Of a stretch of DNA of 64,000 nt, positions 30,935 through 42,863 are shown one piece after another; position 1 is the first letter of the stretch, and the number at the start of each line of letters is the position of its first letter. The notes beneath the pieces were generated by a model that worked only from the letters and a program-made list of their open reading frames with translations, did not search any database and was not told where the DNA came from. The translations under genes and the position numbers were made by a program. Source of the DNA: Oikopleura dioica (Eukaryota; Chordata; Appendicularia; Copelata; Oikopleuridae); NCBI GenBank assembly GCA_907165135.1, contig OU015566.1:3784501-3848500 (forward strand), read 5' to 3'.

Positions 30935-33497
30935 TTATTCTTCGGCTGGCTTTTCGTCAACGATGGCGAGGGGAACTTCTTCTAGAAAAAAGGGTTTAAT
31001 TGACGTGGAAATTAGATCTTCCATTCGGCCTCCGCCCAATTTTCAAGATAGGAGGTAATTTACGAAACGAAAGACGCTTATCTCAAGTGCGCGCGGCTAA
31101 GAATAACTTACCAGTTTGAAGAGCTTTCTTCTGCTTTCGCTGTCTGTGCTTTTTGACGGATACCTTCCACAGGACGTAGAAAAAGTCGCAGAGGACGATG
31201 GCGACGGAAACGAAATTCATGAGGAGCATGTAAACTAGGAACATCTTCTTTTCTTTTGGTCGAGAAACCCAGCATGGAATGTTGTCATCCTGAAGAAGGA
31301 AGGTTGATCACTCAATTATATCAAAGAATTACCTGGGAGCAGGCAAAGTTATCGTATCCATTCTGCCATTCTTTGTCACCAAATCGACAGGCATATTTGA
31401 AGGGGACATCGAAGACGTTCCAGAAACCGCTCTATAATGAAATGAATTAATGATTCTTGATTTTCATCTCTTACGACGCCGGAGGTGATGTGCTGCTGAA
31501 CTTGGAGAAGATAGAGGAGGTAGATGGAGATCATTTCAAGAACGAGCTTGGCAAAGAGATGAATGACGTACCACTGCTTCAAAGCTGGAGCCCAGATGAT
31601 GTCTTCGGTTCCGCCGACTCCTTCCATGTCGACTGCTCGGCGCTAGAATGAAATAATAGGGGAGGAGAAACGAGAAAGGTTTGCACCTTTTTGGTCTTGA
31701 ATTTTCGAAGTTTGTTGGAGTACAAAACGTATTTTGGATCGGTTTGGTAGCTTCGAGTGGAGGCCGAATCGGTGAAGGACTTTTCATAACCTTCGACTTG
31801 CGCTTGAAATTGAAAATGAAAAAAAGGGATACGAAACGAGTCTTTTTACCTTTGAGGAATTCATATGTAGCGTTGTAGTTAGCAGCGACCATCGAGAAGA
31901 TCATGGTAGGAAAAGAAAGAATGAGGATCTGCATCGCCCAGAATCGAACGTGGCTGATTGGTGCGAACATCGTGTAGCACATTTGCTTGCAACCGGGCTG
32001 AGTGGTGACGCACTCGAAGTCGCTCTGCTCATCGCCATATGCAGCATCGCCAATGGTGACGGCGGGGATGAGTCGGCAGAGGAAAGTTAAGGCGACCCTG
32101 AAAAGAAATTAAAGATCACTTTCGACAAGAGTTGAGAAAAAATTCCTCTCAAAAAGAGTTGAAAAAGAATTTAAAGAAAAAATCCTTAAATGATGTCTAC
32201 CCCCTTAAAATACCATGCAATGCCCATTGGAGTTGAATAATGCAATAATCTCTGTGAAGTAGCATGTAAAATTCCAAAAGCACCCGTGTCCATTTATTTT
32301 TTTTCTCTATTTCAATATCTATAAAAACGTATGTTTTGATAATTATAATTATATGCAGAGTTTGAAATTTTCGTGACTCGCGAGCGGCTCACTTGAGAGC
32401 GAGCGAGCACGAGCATGATGCTCTTTGTGCTCCCGAGCACATTTATTTCAGAGTTCGCGCTCTTTGCGCTCGCGAGCGCATTTCATTTCGCGCTCTCGCT
32501 CTCTTGGCTCTCGAGCACTGGTCAAAATTTGCTCTCGCTCGATTGGCTCCCAAGCTGAAAAATCTGACTCGCGAGCAGCTTTCAAGGGCCTAAAATGATT
32601 CGGCGGCCCCGTGACTAATTCCATATGAGTCTCTGTCACAGGAGTTAGCACCTCGCGGTGGGCATGTTTTATCTGTTTACTCTCGGCTTTTCGCATTATC
32701 TGCCGAGATTACGGACCTAATGAAGCTAACATAAAACCGAAAACACCAAAAATAGATCCGCAAAGAAATTTATTTATGAAAGTGAATAATTATGCAAAAA
32801 AATTACTCTTTTAATTTTGCTCGCGAGCCGCTCGTGAGTCAATTCCATGGCGAGCACGAGAGCAGCCGCTCCCGCTCGTCTAGCTCCCGAGCATTTCTGA
32901 CATATGCGCTCGTGCTCTCTGCGCTCGCGAGCGGGTCCAAATTTGGGCTCGTGCTCTTTTGGCTCTCGAGCCAACTCATTTTCATGCTCCCGCTCCCCTG
33001 CTCTCAGGGCAATGATAAATTTTTGCTCTCGCTCTTTTCGCTCGCGAGCATTTGCGAGCATTTCAAACTCTGATTATAAGTGGCCTGGCGTTTGAATTTT
33101 CATCAATAGCGGGCTCGACGGCGCTGAGGGACTTGACGAGCGTTAAGTAAACATTCTGTTCAGAGGAAATAAAAGAAACATATATTCATGGGGGGATTTG
33201 GTCTAAAATCTCATTCACATATGCCAAGTCCCCGAGCCAGGGTGATTTTTGGTTTCTATGACGAGATAACGAATAATTGAGTTTTTTTTTTTGAGGCTTT
33301 TTTCTAGTTTTTTCGATAAATTCAAGTTCTCAAAGAAGTTGACCAAAAATAAATTTTTGAGAACTTTTAAATTTTCTCCATTTTAAGCCCCCTCAACATG
33401 AAAATCACCAATCTGTCGCGCTAATATCTTACCAGACATGTCCAAAAGGAGTCGAGTATTTGAGCAATCTCTCCGAGATCACTTGCAAGCTGTCCAT
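30935..33497 (-). CDS. Connexin (gap junction protein)
   Basis: Seven exons, minus strand: 33433-33497, 31850-32097, 31687-31802, 31475-31642, 31333-31431, 31112-31289 and 30935-30981; 306 residues, GT-AG and in phase. Exon 1 encodes LLKYSTPFGHVW, equivalent to the vertebrate N-terminal helix. The first extracellular loop is DEQSDFECVTTQPGCKQMC with the C-x6-C-x3-C spacing of connexins, followed by FAPISHVRFWAMQI (start of TM2). TM3 is VIHLFAKLVLEM. Loop 2 carries Cys in FKYACRFGD, FACSQDDNIPC and WVSRPKEKKMF, and TM4 is VYMLLMNFVSVAIVLCDFF. Connexins oligomerise into hexameric hemichannels. Their presence marks the genome as chordate. Intron 1 is 1.3 kb, very long for this locus, owing to an inserted repeat element. 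Confidence 0.94.
32357..33071. mobile_element. Repeat element in connexin intron 1
   Basis: Terminal inverted AGAGTTTGAAA (32357-32367) and TTTCAAACTCT (33061-33071). The interior has two GC-rich arrays of GCGCTCGCGAGC-type words arranged as inverted halves (about 32375-32600 and 32815-33065). No transposase frame seen. Confidence 0.65.
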
Positions 33498-34073
33498 CCT
33501 ACTGTTCTTCTTCTATTTGTGGTCTCGTGTCTGTATTTGGAAATTTCGAAATTTCTGTCAACTTGGCAAGATGCAAGCTACCGGGCGGTGAATGTTGGCT
33601 CTTGGCCACGAATGCGACAGAATCATCGTGCCCAGCGGGCCGAACGCCGCGCAGAAAAAGGGATGCATAGTTTTTTGAGCTCCACTACGCACTTATAAAC
33701 ATGTACTGAGGGATTTTGCCTGCTTCAGTGGAGGCGCCGCGGTTTTAGAATGACACTCCTTTCGCAGACTTTTTTATAATTATTTTTCGAATTTCACTTT
33801 CCTGAATTTAGTTCTGTCGATTTTTAAGAACGATTTTTGTGAAAAAATGGTTTTCTAATTTTCTCTAGTTTGTTTTTTGTTGTGTACAAGCACTTATGAA
33901 GAATGTAGTGGAGCGTAGAAGGATATTTCTGAAAGCAAAGAGCTTGTTAAGTGTTATGAGAGCCTCGTCGATTGGCGAGAGCTTACTGCGCTTGATAAAT
34001 GATATCTCCAATTCCATCGCCTTCGATGACGAACAGAAAGGTTTGTTTCTAAGTTTTTATTATGAGTTCTTGA
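33498..34073. other. Divergent-free spacer with a weak + strand frame
   Basis: An ATG at 33896 opens a 63-residue frame (MKNVVERRRIFLKAKSLLSV...) that runs into the 3' end of the Tyr/Ser-rich gene, with a possible donor at 34041. It looks amphipathic and might be a first exon, but no partner exon was found. Confidence 0.35.
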
Positions 34074-36168
34074 TCAAAAAAGTTTGACAAGCAGCAAAGA
34101 AAGGATAGAAAAGATTGAAAAAGAAGCAGCTGAGCTGGTCACTTCTTTTGCTGTTGTCGGTTTTTTCGTCGTTGTTGTCGTAGTTGGCGGCGCTGTTGTC
34201 GTAATTTCGCAGAGTCCAGCTTCAAGTTGATCAAAATTTATTTTTTGTTTTCCGTGCATTTTGCTTTGAAAGGTTTTTTAAGAAAAAAGGGGTTATTTTT
34301 CCGTATCAATTTTAAATTTACAATTGATTGACTTTTGTCTCTTTTGAAACCTTTCCTTTCGTATTCTCCGTTAAGAGCTTCGCATCTTTTATGAATCTCG
34401 GTCAAATCGTCGAGAGCTTTTTTCATTGCCTCATCCATGTTGTATTCTTTGATGAACCTGTTAAAATATTTAGAAAAAATGACAAACCTCCATAATCTTT
34501 TGCTACTCCGTAATTCAGATTGTAGTAATTTGAAAAGCTAGATGAAACATCATCACACATGGCAAATGTGTTGTAGTCGACGCTTGATGTAATTTGCGAA
34601 GAGTAATAAGCCTTGTCCTCGGTCATATCAAACTCTGTCTCGTTTTCTGCTTCTCGATCTAAACAATATTGTACATTAGAAATATCACCGCCTTACCATC
34701 AACAGGAGATGTATTGTTCATCGCCTCTTCATCCGACTTCGCATACCAATTTTCTGTAGAAGTACTCATTGTTGTCGTACTGATTGTTGTCGTACTGCCG
34801 TAGTCAACGGTTGAGTAGGAGCTGTAGTCACTGTAAGAGTAGGAACTGTAAGAGCTGTACGAAGAGTAATCTTTGAAAGGGATCCATTATTTTTAAATAA
34901 TTATTAGTCAAATTATGATAAATTTGATCAAATGAATAATCCCTTTGCAGAGGAGTACCAATCTGAGTCGTAATAAGACGAGTAAGATCCGTAATACGAA
35001 GAGTACGATCCATATGAAGAATAAGAGCCAGCATTTTCCCAATAATAGGAGGAGGAAGAACCATAATACGCAGAATACGAGCTATAATAGGAAGAATATG
35101 AGCCATATGACGAGTAGGAGCCATAATATGAAGAATATGAGCCATAATACGACGAATACGAAGAATAATCGTAACTATAAGAAGAGGAGTCGTAATAGCT
35201 GGAGTCGTAGTATGACGAGTAGGAGCTGTAATATGAAGAGTAGGAGCCGTAGTAAGACGAACATGAAGACCCGTAATAAGAAGAATAAGAATCATAATAG
35301 GAAGAATAATAAGATGAGTATGAACCATAATAGGATGAATACGAGCCATAATAAGACGAGTATGATCCATAATAGGAAGAATAATAAGACGAATAAGAAC
35401 CGTAGTATGACGAGTAAGAACCATAGTATGAGGAGTAGGAACCGTAGTATGACGAGTAAGAGCCATAATAGGAGGAATAATAACTTGAATATGACGAGGA
35501 CGACCCATAACTTGAATACGAGTCTAGCCAAGAATATGATTCATATGAGCTAAGCCCAGATGAGCTGTAATAGGAGGAGTCGTCCATACAGACAAAGGGA
35601 ATATATTCGCCGTCAATCCATGTTCCGATCGGAGATACTTTTTCGTCCGTCTCCGCAGTCCTTGATGAAGAGTCAGGACACTCGATGGAAGAAGTAGCGG
35701 ACGAATAGTTGGGGGAATAAAGGGAACAGGTATCGCTCGTATAACTTGAGTATCCATATGGATTGCTGAATGGATTCGCCAGCTTGCTACTTTTAGCTAT
35801 CGGTTTTGCTGTTTTCTGGAAGGAAGAGCCATAATAGCTGGAGAAGCCGCAATCTTTTCAAAGCTTTGAAAATCTTGAACCTTAAAAAATTTTCACTATC
35901 TTTTTTAGCTTTTTCCTGATGGACACTGAGACATTCCAGCCGACGGATAACTAGATCCTCCCGCTCCAAAGAGACCTAGAACGATTTTTATGAATGATTT
36001 CAAACTCTGATCAATCTTACCATTTCCATTGAGACTTTGGTCAACCTCATTGCAGAATTGCTCATTCAGTTCAATTTTCTCAACATCAACACATGCAATT
36101 TTCGGAAGTGGAGGGCCAGGAGGCGCTTGCGAAAATACAATCGCCAAAAAATGAAAGCGGAGAATCAT
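34074..36168 (-). CDS. Secreted Tyr/Ser/Gly-repeat protein with GPI-like tail
   Basis: Minus-strand exons: 36021-36168, 35910-35975, 34942-35853, 34697-34870, 34559-34658 (3' boundary uncertain), 34351-34457 and 34074-34219; about 550 residues. It starts with a signal peptide (MILRFHFLAIVFSQAPP) and a short Cys-containing head. Then come about 150 residues of near-pure Ser/Tyr/Gly repeats (SSYYGSYSSYYGSYSS type), an acidic Thr-rich part, a helical segment (MDEAMKKALDDLTEIHKRCE) and TTTTTTKKPTTAKEV. It ends in a hydrophobic tail (FSIFSILSLLLVKLF) typical of a GPI signal. Intron 2 fits GC-AG and intron 3 GA-AG. Tyr/Ser repeats suggest a cross-linked or adhesive extracellular material. The donor of exon 5 is unresolved: 34559 is canonical, but open frame continues to about 34489. 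Confidence 0.65.
34942..35590. repeat. Short tandem repeat array coding Ser-Tyr-Gly
   Basis: Tandem ATAATATGAAGAGTAGGAGCC-like units on the + strand. All frames on both strands stay open through it, giving several spurious long frames. Confidence 0.8.
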
Positions 36169-36458
36169 GCCGGTGAAATATCTCGTTTGAATACGAGAAC
36201 TATGGAAAGAGGGGGGGAAGAACTGGCCTTTTCTGAAGGTGAGCGCTGTCGGACGATGTCAGAATTTCCGGAATGGTACGGTTTCACAGAGAGGAAGACC
36301 TTTGAATGCCAAATATTCTCTATTTTACGATCTATGCAGCGATGTTTTTACCAAAGAATCAATTTTATAGCGTTAACTTTTGATGGATGAAAAGATGACA
36401 CAGTTTATTATACTAAATGATTTTTATTTTAGAATTTCAGACGAAAATAGGATTTGGT

Positions 36459-39400
36459 TTACAATTGAGATTTAATCAGATGATAGTATGCTCCTCGCTT
36501 GTCGATAAGATCTTGATGCTTGCCGGATTCAACGATGACACCGTTGTCAACAACAGCGATGACGTCAGCATTGATGACGGTGGAGAGTCGGTGAGCGATC
36601 AGGATTGCGGTTCGGCCTTGTCGAGCTTTGTCCAGTGCGTCTTGGACGATCTTAAAAGGCTTGATAAATTCATTGTTTTTACTGAAAATCTACCTTTTCG
36701 CTTTCAGTATCGAGCGCACTAGTAGCTTCATCGAGAAGCAGAATCTTTGGCTTTCGGATCAGAGCTCTAGCAATGGCGATTCGCTGCTTCTGACCGCCAC
36801 TGAGTTGCGATCCCTTTTTGCCGCATCGAGTTTCGAGCCGTTGAGGAAGATCCATGACGAAGTTGTAAGCGTTTGCCTCCCGAAGAGCGGTTTCAATGTC
36901 GGCATCGGAAATCGAGGAGACGCCAACTTTGTTCGGTTTACCGCTGTTTTCTCCATCGTCGAGGCCGTAAAGAATGTTTTCACGGATGGTTGTGTCTTTT
37001 CAGATTTCAAAAACGGCAAAAATTTTATCAGAAAAACGAACAAGAAAATTTTGAAAGAAAATTTGAAATCCTGGTGACAAAAGCACAGGTTCCTGCTGAA
37101 CCAAGCCAACATTAGCTCTGAGCCACTTCAAATTGATATTCTGAATATCCATTCCATCGACCTTGATGTTTCCAGCAGTAGCGTTGTAAAATCGTTCCAA
37201 GAGGCTAATACATGTCGATTTTCCACAGCCAGATTGGCCGACAAGAGCGAGAGTCTGTCCGGGCTCAACGTTTGTTTGGATGCCCTTGAGGACAGGGAAT
37301 TCGGCTCGGGTTGGATAAGAAAACTCGACGGCAGCGAACTCAACCTTGCCCCTGATTTCAGGTTTTTCGCCTTCTGTTGATTCAGGGTCGATGTTGAGAG
37401 CGGTTTCGAAAAGTTTCACGATTCGACGAGCAGCGAGATTTGCTTTGCCGGAGTTAGCGGCTACACCGGCGGATTGGGCTTTAGTTGGGATCGAAGTGTT
37501 TTTCTAGCGAAAAAAGCCCTTTTTGAAGTCATGAATTTTCCCTTTCCTGAGCTCATTCCAGCGAAAACAAGAGCGAAAAGGACTCTCATGACGTCGGAAC
37601 TAGCGCTAGAATCGATGTAGTCATTGTCAATCAACCAGGATGAGAACCAGAAAGTAGTCGCGTACATGAAATGCATGCATCCAAGAGTTGCACCGTACAG
37701 AAGTCCGTACTTGAAGATTGTCTTTCCTTTTCGAGCAGCCAAAGCGTCCATATTGTTCGAGTAAAGTTTGCAGAAGTGCTTTTCGCGGCCGAGACCGGCG
37801 ACAGTTCTGATGTTGTTGGTCGTTTCGGTAGCGACTTTGCTCGCTTCTTCGATGTTCTTCTGCTCTCCGTCGCCGTGGTTGTTCATCATCACCTGCATCA
37901 TCAACGCGTTTGTAATGATGATGACTGGCATAAACGCAAACACCGCAAGTGACAGCTGCCAAGAGTAGTAGAAGGCGATTCCAAGACCGCAGCCAAAAGC
38001 GCCGAGGTTCATGACGCCTTCGCCGATTTTTCGTCCAGTAGCGCCTTGAACCTTTCCAGCATCAGAGGCAAGTCGGGCAGTCAAGTTACCAGTCGAGTTC
38101 AATGGCTCGTCGAAATAGCTCATATCTAGAGAGGGGCTCAATTTTTTTTAATATTTTAAAATGAATCTAAATTTTATGATTTGAAATTTTTGAGCCCTTG
38201 ACGAGTCGGAGAAGCTTGGCGAAGGATTTCTTTCGAAGTCGGGTAGTCAAAAGCTCACCAGAAATTCCAAACATCAAGTGGAGAATTCCAAAGCCGAAGA
38301 AAAGTGCAACACCCATGATCACGAATTCGATAGCTTTCATATTGTTCAAATCAACGAGTTTTGCTTCGTCGCACCATTCGTGGTTTTCTTTAATTTCGGT
38401 GATGTTCAGAGGAATAGTCAATTCGTCGAAAAGCGTGACGTCAGCAGTTCCATTGGCGTAAGCAGTACTATCTAACTCTTTAATTTTCTCATTCCAAACG
38501 CAGTTAAACTGGGAGTAGTTGTCGAGGACACCGGCAAAGATAAGGGCCCAGAGTGGTTGCACAGCTCCGGTAAAAAGGGCAAAGATGGAGCCAATCGTGA
38601 TGTAAAACCATTCAGGGCTGTTCATGCCGAGAATTTGGCCGAAACCGACTTCTGGGAGGCCTTCTCGCTTGGCGATTTCTTCTTCTGATTCTTCCTCGCC
38701 ATCCTTTTTCTTCTCGGATTTTTCGGATTCTTCAACACTTGATTCTTTCGATTTCTTAGCTTCTACGACTTGATTGTTCGATTCAGCTCCTTTCAAAGAC
38801 GTCTCACTTTCGACCTTTTCCTGTTCCATTGAGAAAGATTGCATGTTGCAGAGTGTTTTGTAGACGCCATCTTCGATTTCTTGGAGAGAAGCGTGATTTC
38901 CTTCTTCCATTTTCTTTCCGTTTTTGAAGCCAATAATCTTGTCGGCGTTCTTGATCGTAGATAGTCGATGAGCGATGACGAGGGTAGTTCGGCCGACGGA
39001 GGCTTTTTCGAGGGCTTGCTGGACGATCTTTTCGGACTCAGTATCGAGGGCGGAGGTGGCTTCATCGAGGAGGAGAATTTTTGGGTTTCGGACGAGGGCT
39101 CTGAAAAAATGATAAAGAAAAATTCCCTGAAAACAAGGAAGACTCACCGAGCAATAGCGATTCGCTGCTTTTGACCACCAGAAAGGGTCGCTCCACCTTC
39201 TCCAACATTCGTTTCCCAAGTCGAAGGCAGCTTCTGGATAAAATCCAAGGCATTCGCTTGCTTGCACGCTTCAGTGATTTCTTCCTTCGTCACATCGAGT
39301 CTTCCAAGAGTGATGTTTTCTTCAACAGTTCCGTCGAACAAGACAGGTTCTTGGCTGACGACACCGATGTTTTCTCTGAACCAGGCGAGATTGAGACTCT

Positions 39401-40973
39401 TGAGCTCTTGCCCATCGATGAGAATTCGACCTTGAGCTGCGTCGTAAAATCGTTGGATGAGTTGGAAACAAGTCGATTTGCCGCAGCCGGAAGCACCGCA
39501 AAGAGCAGTTGTTTTACCAGCTTCAGCTTTGAAGCTCACGCCAGAGAGGACGCCTTGTTCTTTTCGGGATGGATAGGTGAAGTCAACATTCTGGAATTCG
39601 ATGGTTCCTTGGATTACTGGCTTGGCACCCTCCTCGGAGTAGATGTCGATTTCAGGAACTCGGTCGATGAGCTCAAACACAGAGTAAGCTGCAGTCGTCG
39701 CAGTTCCGAGGTATTCAGCATTCGTGGCAACCATGGAAATCGCAAAACCACCGATGAGAACGGAGAAGAAAACGATGATCTTGGTTCCAACATCGTAGCC
39801 CTCGTGAATGACCATTTCCGAACCATACCAGAAGGCGATACCGTAGACGGCAAACATCGAAAGATTAAAAAAGCCAACGGCGAAGCCAGACATGGCAGCT
39901 TTCTTGATGCCTTGAGATTGTGCTTGCGCCAATGGCTTCGAATATCGTCCATTTTCAAAGCTCTGCCCGTTGAAAGCAGTAACAGTCTTGATTGAAGCAA
40001 GAACTTCTTCAGCGACGCCACCAGCTTCGGTGTAATTGTCGAGCTCTTTTTTCGACTCGTTCGACTGCGCCACCATCCAAACAAATCCACCAAGAGCGAT
40101 CAACGGAATCGTAGCGATACAGACGAGGCCAAGCTCCCAGCCGAAATAAAGAGCGATAGCGAGACCGGCGACCGTTTGAAAGATCGACTGAATGACCATT
40201 CCTACTTTGTCGGCGATGCCTTCCTGGATCTTTTTGATGTCTTCGAACATTCGGGCATTGATTTCACCGACGTCGACGGTGTCAAAGTAGCTCATGTCCT
40301 GGCGAACAACGGAGGCAAAGTATTTTGCTCTATTTCGGGATATCAAAATACCTGACTGCCAAAACGCCTTGTTCCCTTGATATCCTTTCCTGATTCTGTT
40401 GATTTGATTCTCCGCAGAAAGCATCAAAAGCCAAGTGCCAATCCATCCAGTAATCCATTCTGTAGCGCCGAGTCCAACAAACCACCAGATGTTTTTCATC
40501 ATGGATGAAGTGGCTGAAATGCCATCATCGAAACCCTCGAACATGTCTTTTTCGGTGTCGGTGAGAGTTCCAAGCGTAAGTTTGCACATGTCAGTGACAT
40601 TCCAAAAAGCAGAAGGGTCTTTTTTCAAGGTTAAAAAAATCAATGATTACTCATGAAAATTTTCCTCTATTAAACCTTTCCTTCTTCAGAAGCATTGAGG
40701 AGATCAATATCTTCCTGTGGGCAGGCCTGACCGAGTTTTCCGACAGAGACGAATTCGCGCATCGCTCCGCCAAAGAAAACGATCATCAGCGGCTCGCAGA
40801 TTCCAACGACGATGTACATCAGCCATCCGATAGCGATCATAAGCTTGTCCGAGCATGTGGCAAAGCGGTACTGAAAGAACTAAAGGGGGGAAGAGGAGAT
40901 AGAGACTTACGAGCTTGAAATATGGAACAGAGTTTTTTGGCGCTTCATCTTTCTTTTCTTCTGTCGCGCCCAT
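36459..40973 (-). CDS. ABCB-type full transporter (P-glycoprotein-like)
   Basis: Nine exons, minus strand: 40911-40973, 40681-40879, 40390-40618, 39148-40329, 38196-39100, 37548-38125, 37071-37503, 36694-36995 and 36459-36650; about 1360 residues. Two complete halves, each with a six-helix membrane domain and an ATPase. Half 1 has Walker [10 protein letters not shown], signature LSGGQKQR and Walker [13 protein letters not shown]; half 2 has [17 protein letters not shown] and [12 protein letters not shown]. The linker is Glu/Lys/Ser-rich. Both nucleotide sites look catalytically complete. Family members export lipids, drugs or peptides from the plasma membrane or bile-type surfaces; the substrate is unknown. 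Introns 2, 3 and 7 read as GA-AG, 5 as GC-AG and 6 as GG-AG; only 1, 4 and 8 are GT-AG. The 60-nt intron 3 is a multiple of three and would be missed by frame alone. Confidence 0.93.
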
Positions 40974-42863
40974 TCCTATCAAAAAATTCTAGCCCCCTTA
41001 TCATCAGTTAAAAATTCAGTTCATCGGCGGAACATCAGAAGCCTTCTGATTCAGAAGGTGTCATCAAAAAACGGTATTACCTGAAGAAAAAAAAACTTCA
41101 ATGAAATTCGTGCAAGAAAAAATATATAAAAAGTTTCACAAAAAGAAAGCAAATAAAATAAATAAAATCAAAAAAGCAAAATAAAACTAGCATATAAAAA
41201 TGATGAAAAAATACCTTTTCGACCTTTTCCAACTAGGCCACGAGCAGAACTGAAGATAAAAATTTAAACCGATACAATTCTTGAAAGGTGTTCTAGAAGA
41301 ATCGAATTTCTAAGAATTTTTTTTTTTTTGACCTTTCAGCGTTAAATTTCAACCATTTTTCTTTTTTTATTTGACGATCAAAAAGTGAGTAAATACCGCT
41401 GAAAAATTATGTCAAAATTTTCGCACCCCAGTAATGAGCAGTTTAGAAAACTTTAAAAACGTCAGCCGCGCAAAGAGGATTTACCGCCTGTTCAATTGAG
41501 AATGGAACACGTGAACACCACTCTTGCTTAGCTGCTGCTCATCTCTTAATTTCTCGTGCAATAGAGTTCAACTTAAAATTAGAACTTTTCAGATCACTTC
41601 TTAGAAAGTTGAACCAAAAGCTATTCATCAATTATCACAGCCTCAGTTTTTTCACTGTTTTTTAAGGGGGTATATATCAAGAATCGGATTTCCCTGCAGT
41701 TTTTGTCCATTTTTTACAAAGTAACTCCCTTATTTTTCGGCTCAAAACTCATTTCAGCCAGTAAAATATTTTTTCGGAGCAAAAAATTAAGATTTCTTGA
41801 GATTTAAAGATGCTTTTTGGGAAAAATTCGATATTTTCGATGAAAAATTCTGTTAAAAAATTTTTCGAAATTTCCGCTTGCATAAGAGATAGATAAGGGT
41901 CTAAACTTTTACTTTCCACAATAAAATAAGGGTGTGACAATGTTAAATTTGGGAAAAAACTCCAGCGAAATGGCTATTCTTTATGTCTACCCCCTTAAAA
42001 TGCAATGTTTATCAGAACCCCCCTTTGTCTCTTACCTCAAAAAAGGTCAGCCTAAAAAAGTACGTTGCTCAACATCAAAACAGAAATTTTGTCAGACGCA
42101 TTCCTAAGACAACTCAGGCGGGCACTATCTGATTGAGCCCTCTTTTGATACGGTTCTTATCACTTTTTCCTGCGGCTTTTATTTTGAGCGTGTTGGAAAG
42201 AAAATATTATTTCAATCTTGAATTTTTATTTTTTGCGATATTCTAGCCGGGCCATTTTGATAAAGTCGTTGAGGTCGATTCTGCCTGCGCCGGAGCCAGT
42301 GGGAGCCGCTTAATTTTAGGTTCTTGAGGGAGTATTTTTATGAGATACTTACATTCGAAAGCGAGAACGGGATCAGGATATTTCAAACGTTGGAGATTGG
42401 TAAAAGCGTTTCCAAAATTGCTAAATTGGATTTTAGATAAAAATAATTTTTTTCATCAATTTTTTTGGGGCTCTTTTCTTACCAAAAAACAAAACTTTCG
42501 AAGGAAAAAATCCAAAAAGCAAAGCTTAGTTTCATTTTTTTAATTCTCAGAACTGATTTAAGATCCGTCTTTTCGATATTCTGATTTTGATGCCATTATA
42601 TATTGGAGCATATTATATACTGAATGTTTTATTCAAAAAGATATCGGTTCACGCTAGATCTCTCAATGATCAAAATCGACGTTCTCTGAAATCATTTTTC
42701 GACGAACATCTTATTCTGTCTGAATTGACACGGTATCAGCAGAATCGAATTTATTAAGGGTGTCAACAACGAATTTTTTTTTTTGACGAATTTTTATGAA
42801 AAAGATGTTTTATTTATATACTTTTATATACAGTCTGTTTATGTACAGAAAAGAAAGGAAGAT
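40974..42863. other. Intergenic, ABCB upstream region
   Basis: No gene seen. Contains an element bounded by TTAAGGGGGTA (about 41662) and TACCCCCTTAAAATGC (about 41988). The latter end also occurs at about 32200. AAATAAGGGTGTGAC lies at about 41927 and TTAAGGGTGTCAAC at about 42755. Confidence 0.45.

Noticed and set aside
32393-33095. Several Arg/Leu/Ser-rich frames
   Set aside because: Artefacts of the GCTCGCGAGC repeat inside the connexin intron.
34928-35587. Several long overlapping frames on both strands over the Ser/Tyr repeat
   Set aside because: They come from the short tandem repeat. Only the frame with signal peptide, phase-matched exons and a C-terminal anchor signal is kept.
39171-39995. 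274-residue + strand frame inside the ABC transporter
   Set aside because: Antisense shadow of conserved ABC coding sequence; no domain of its own.
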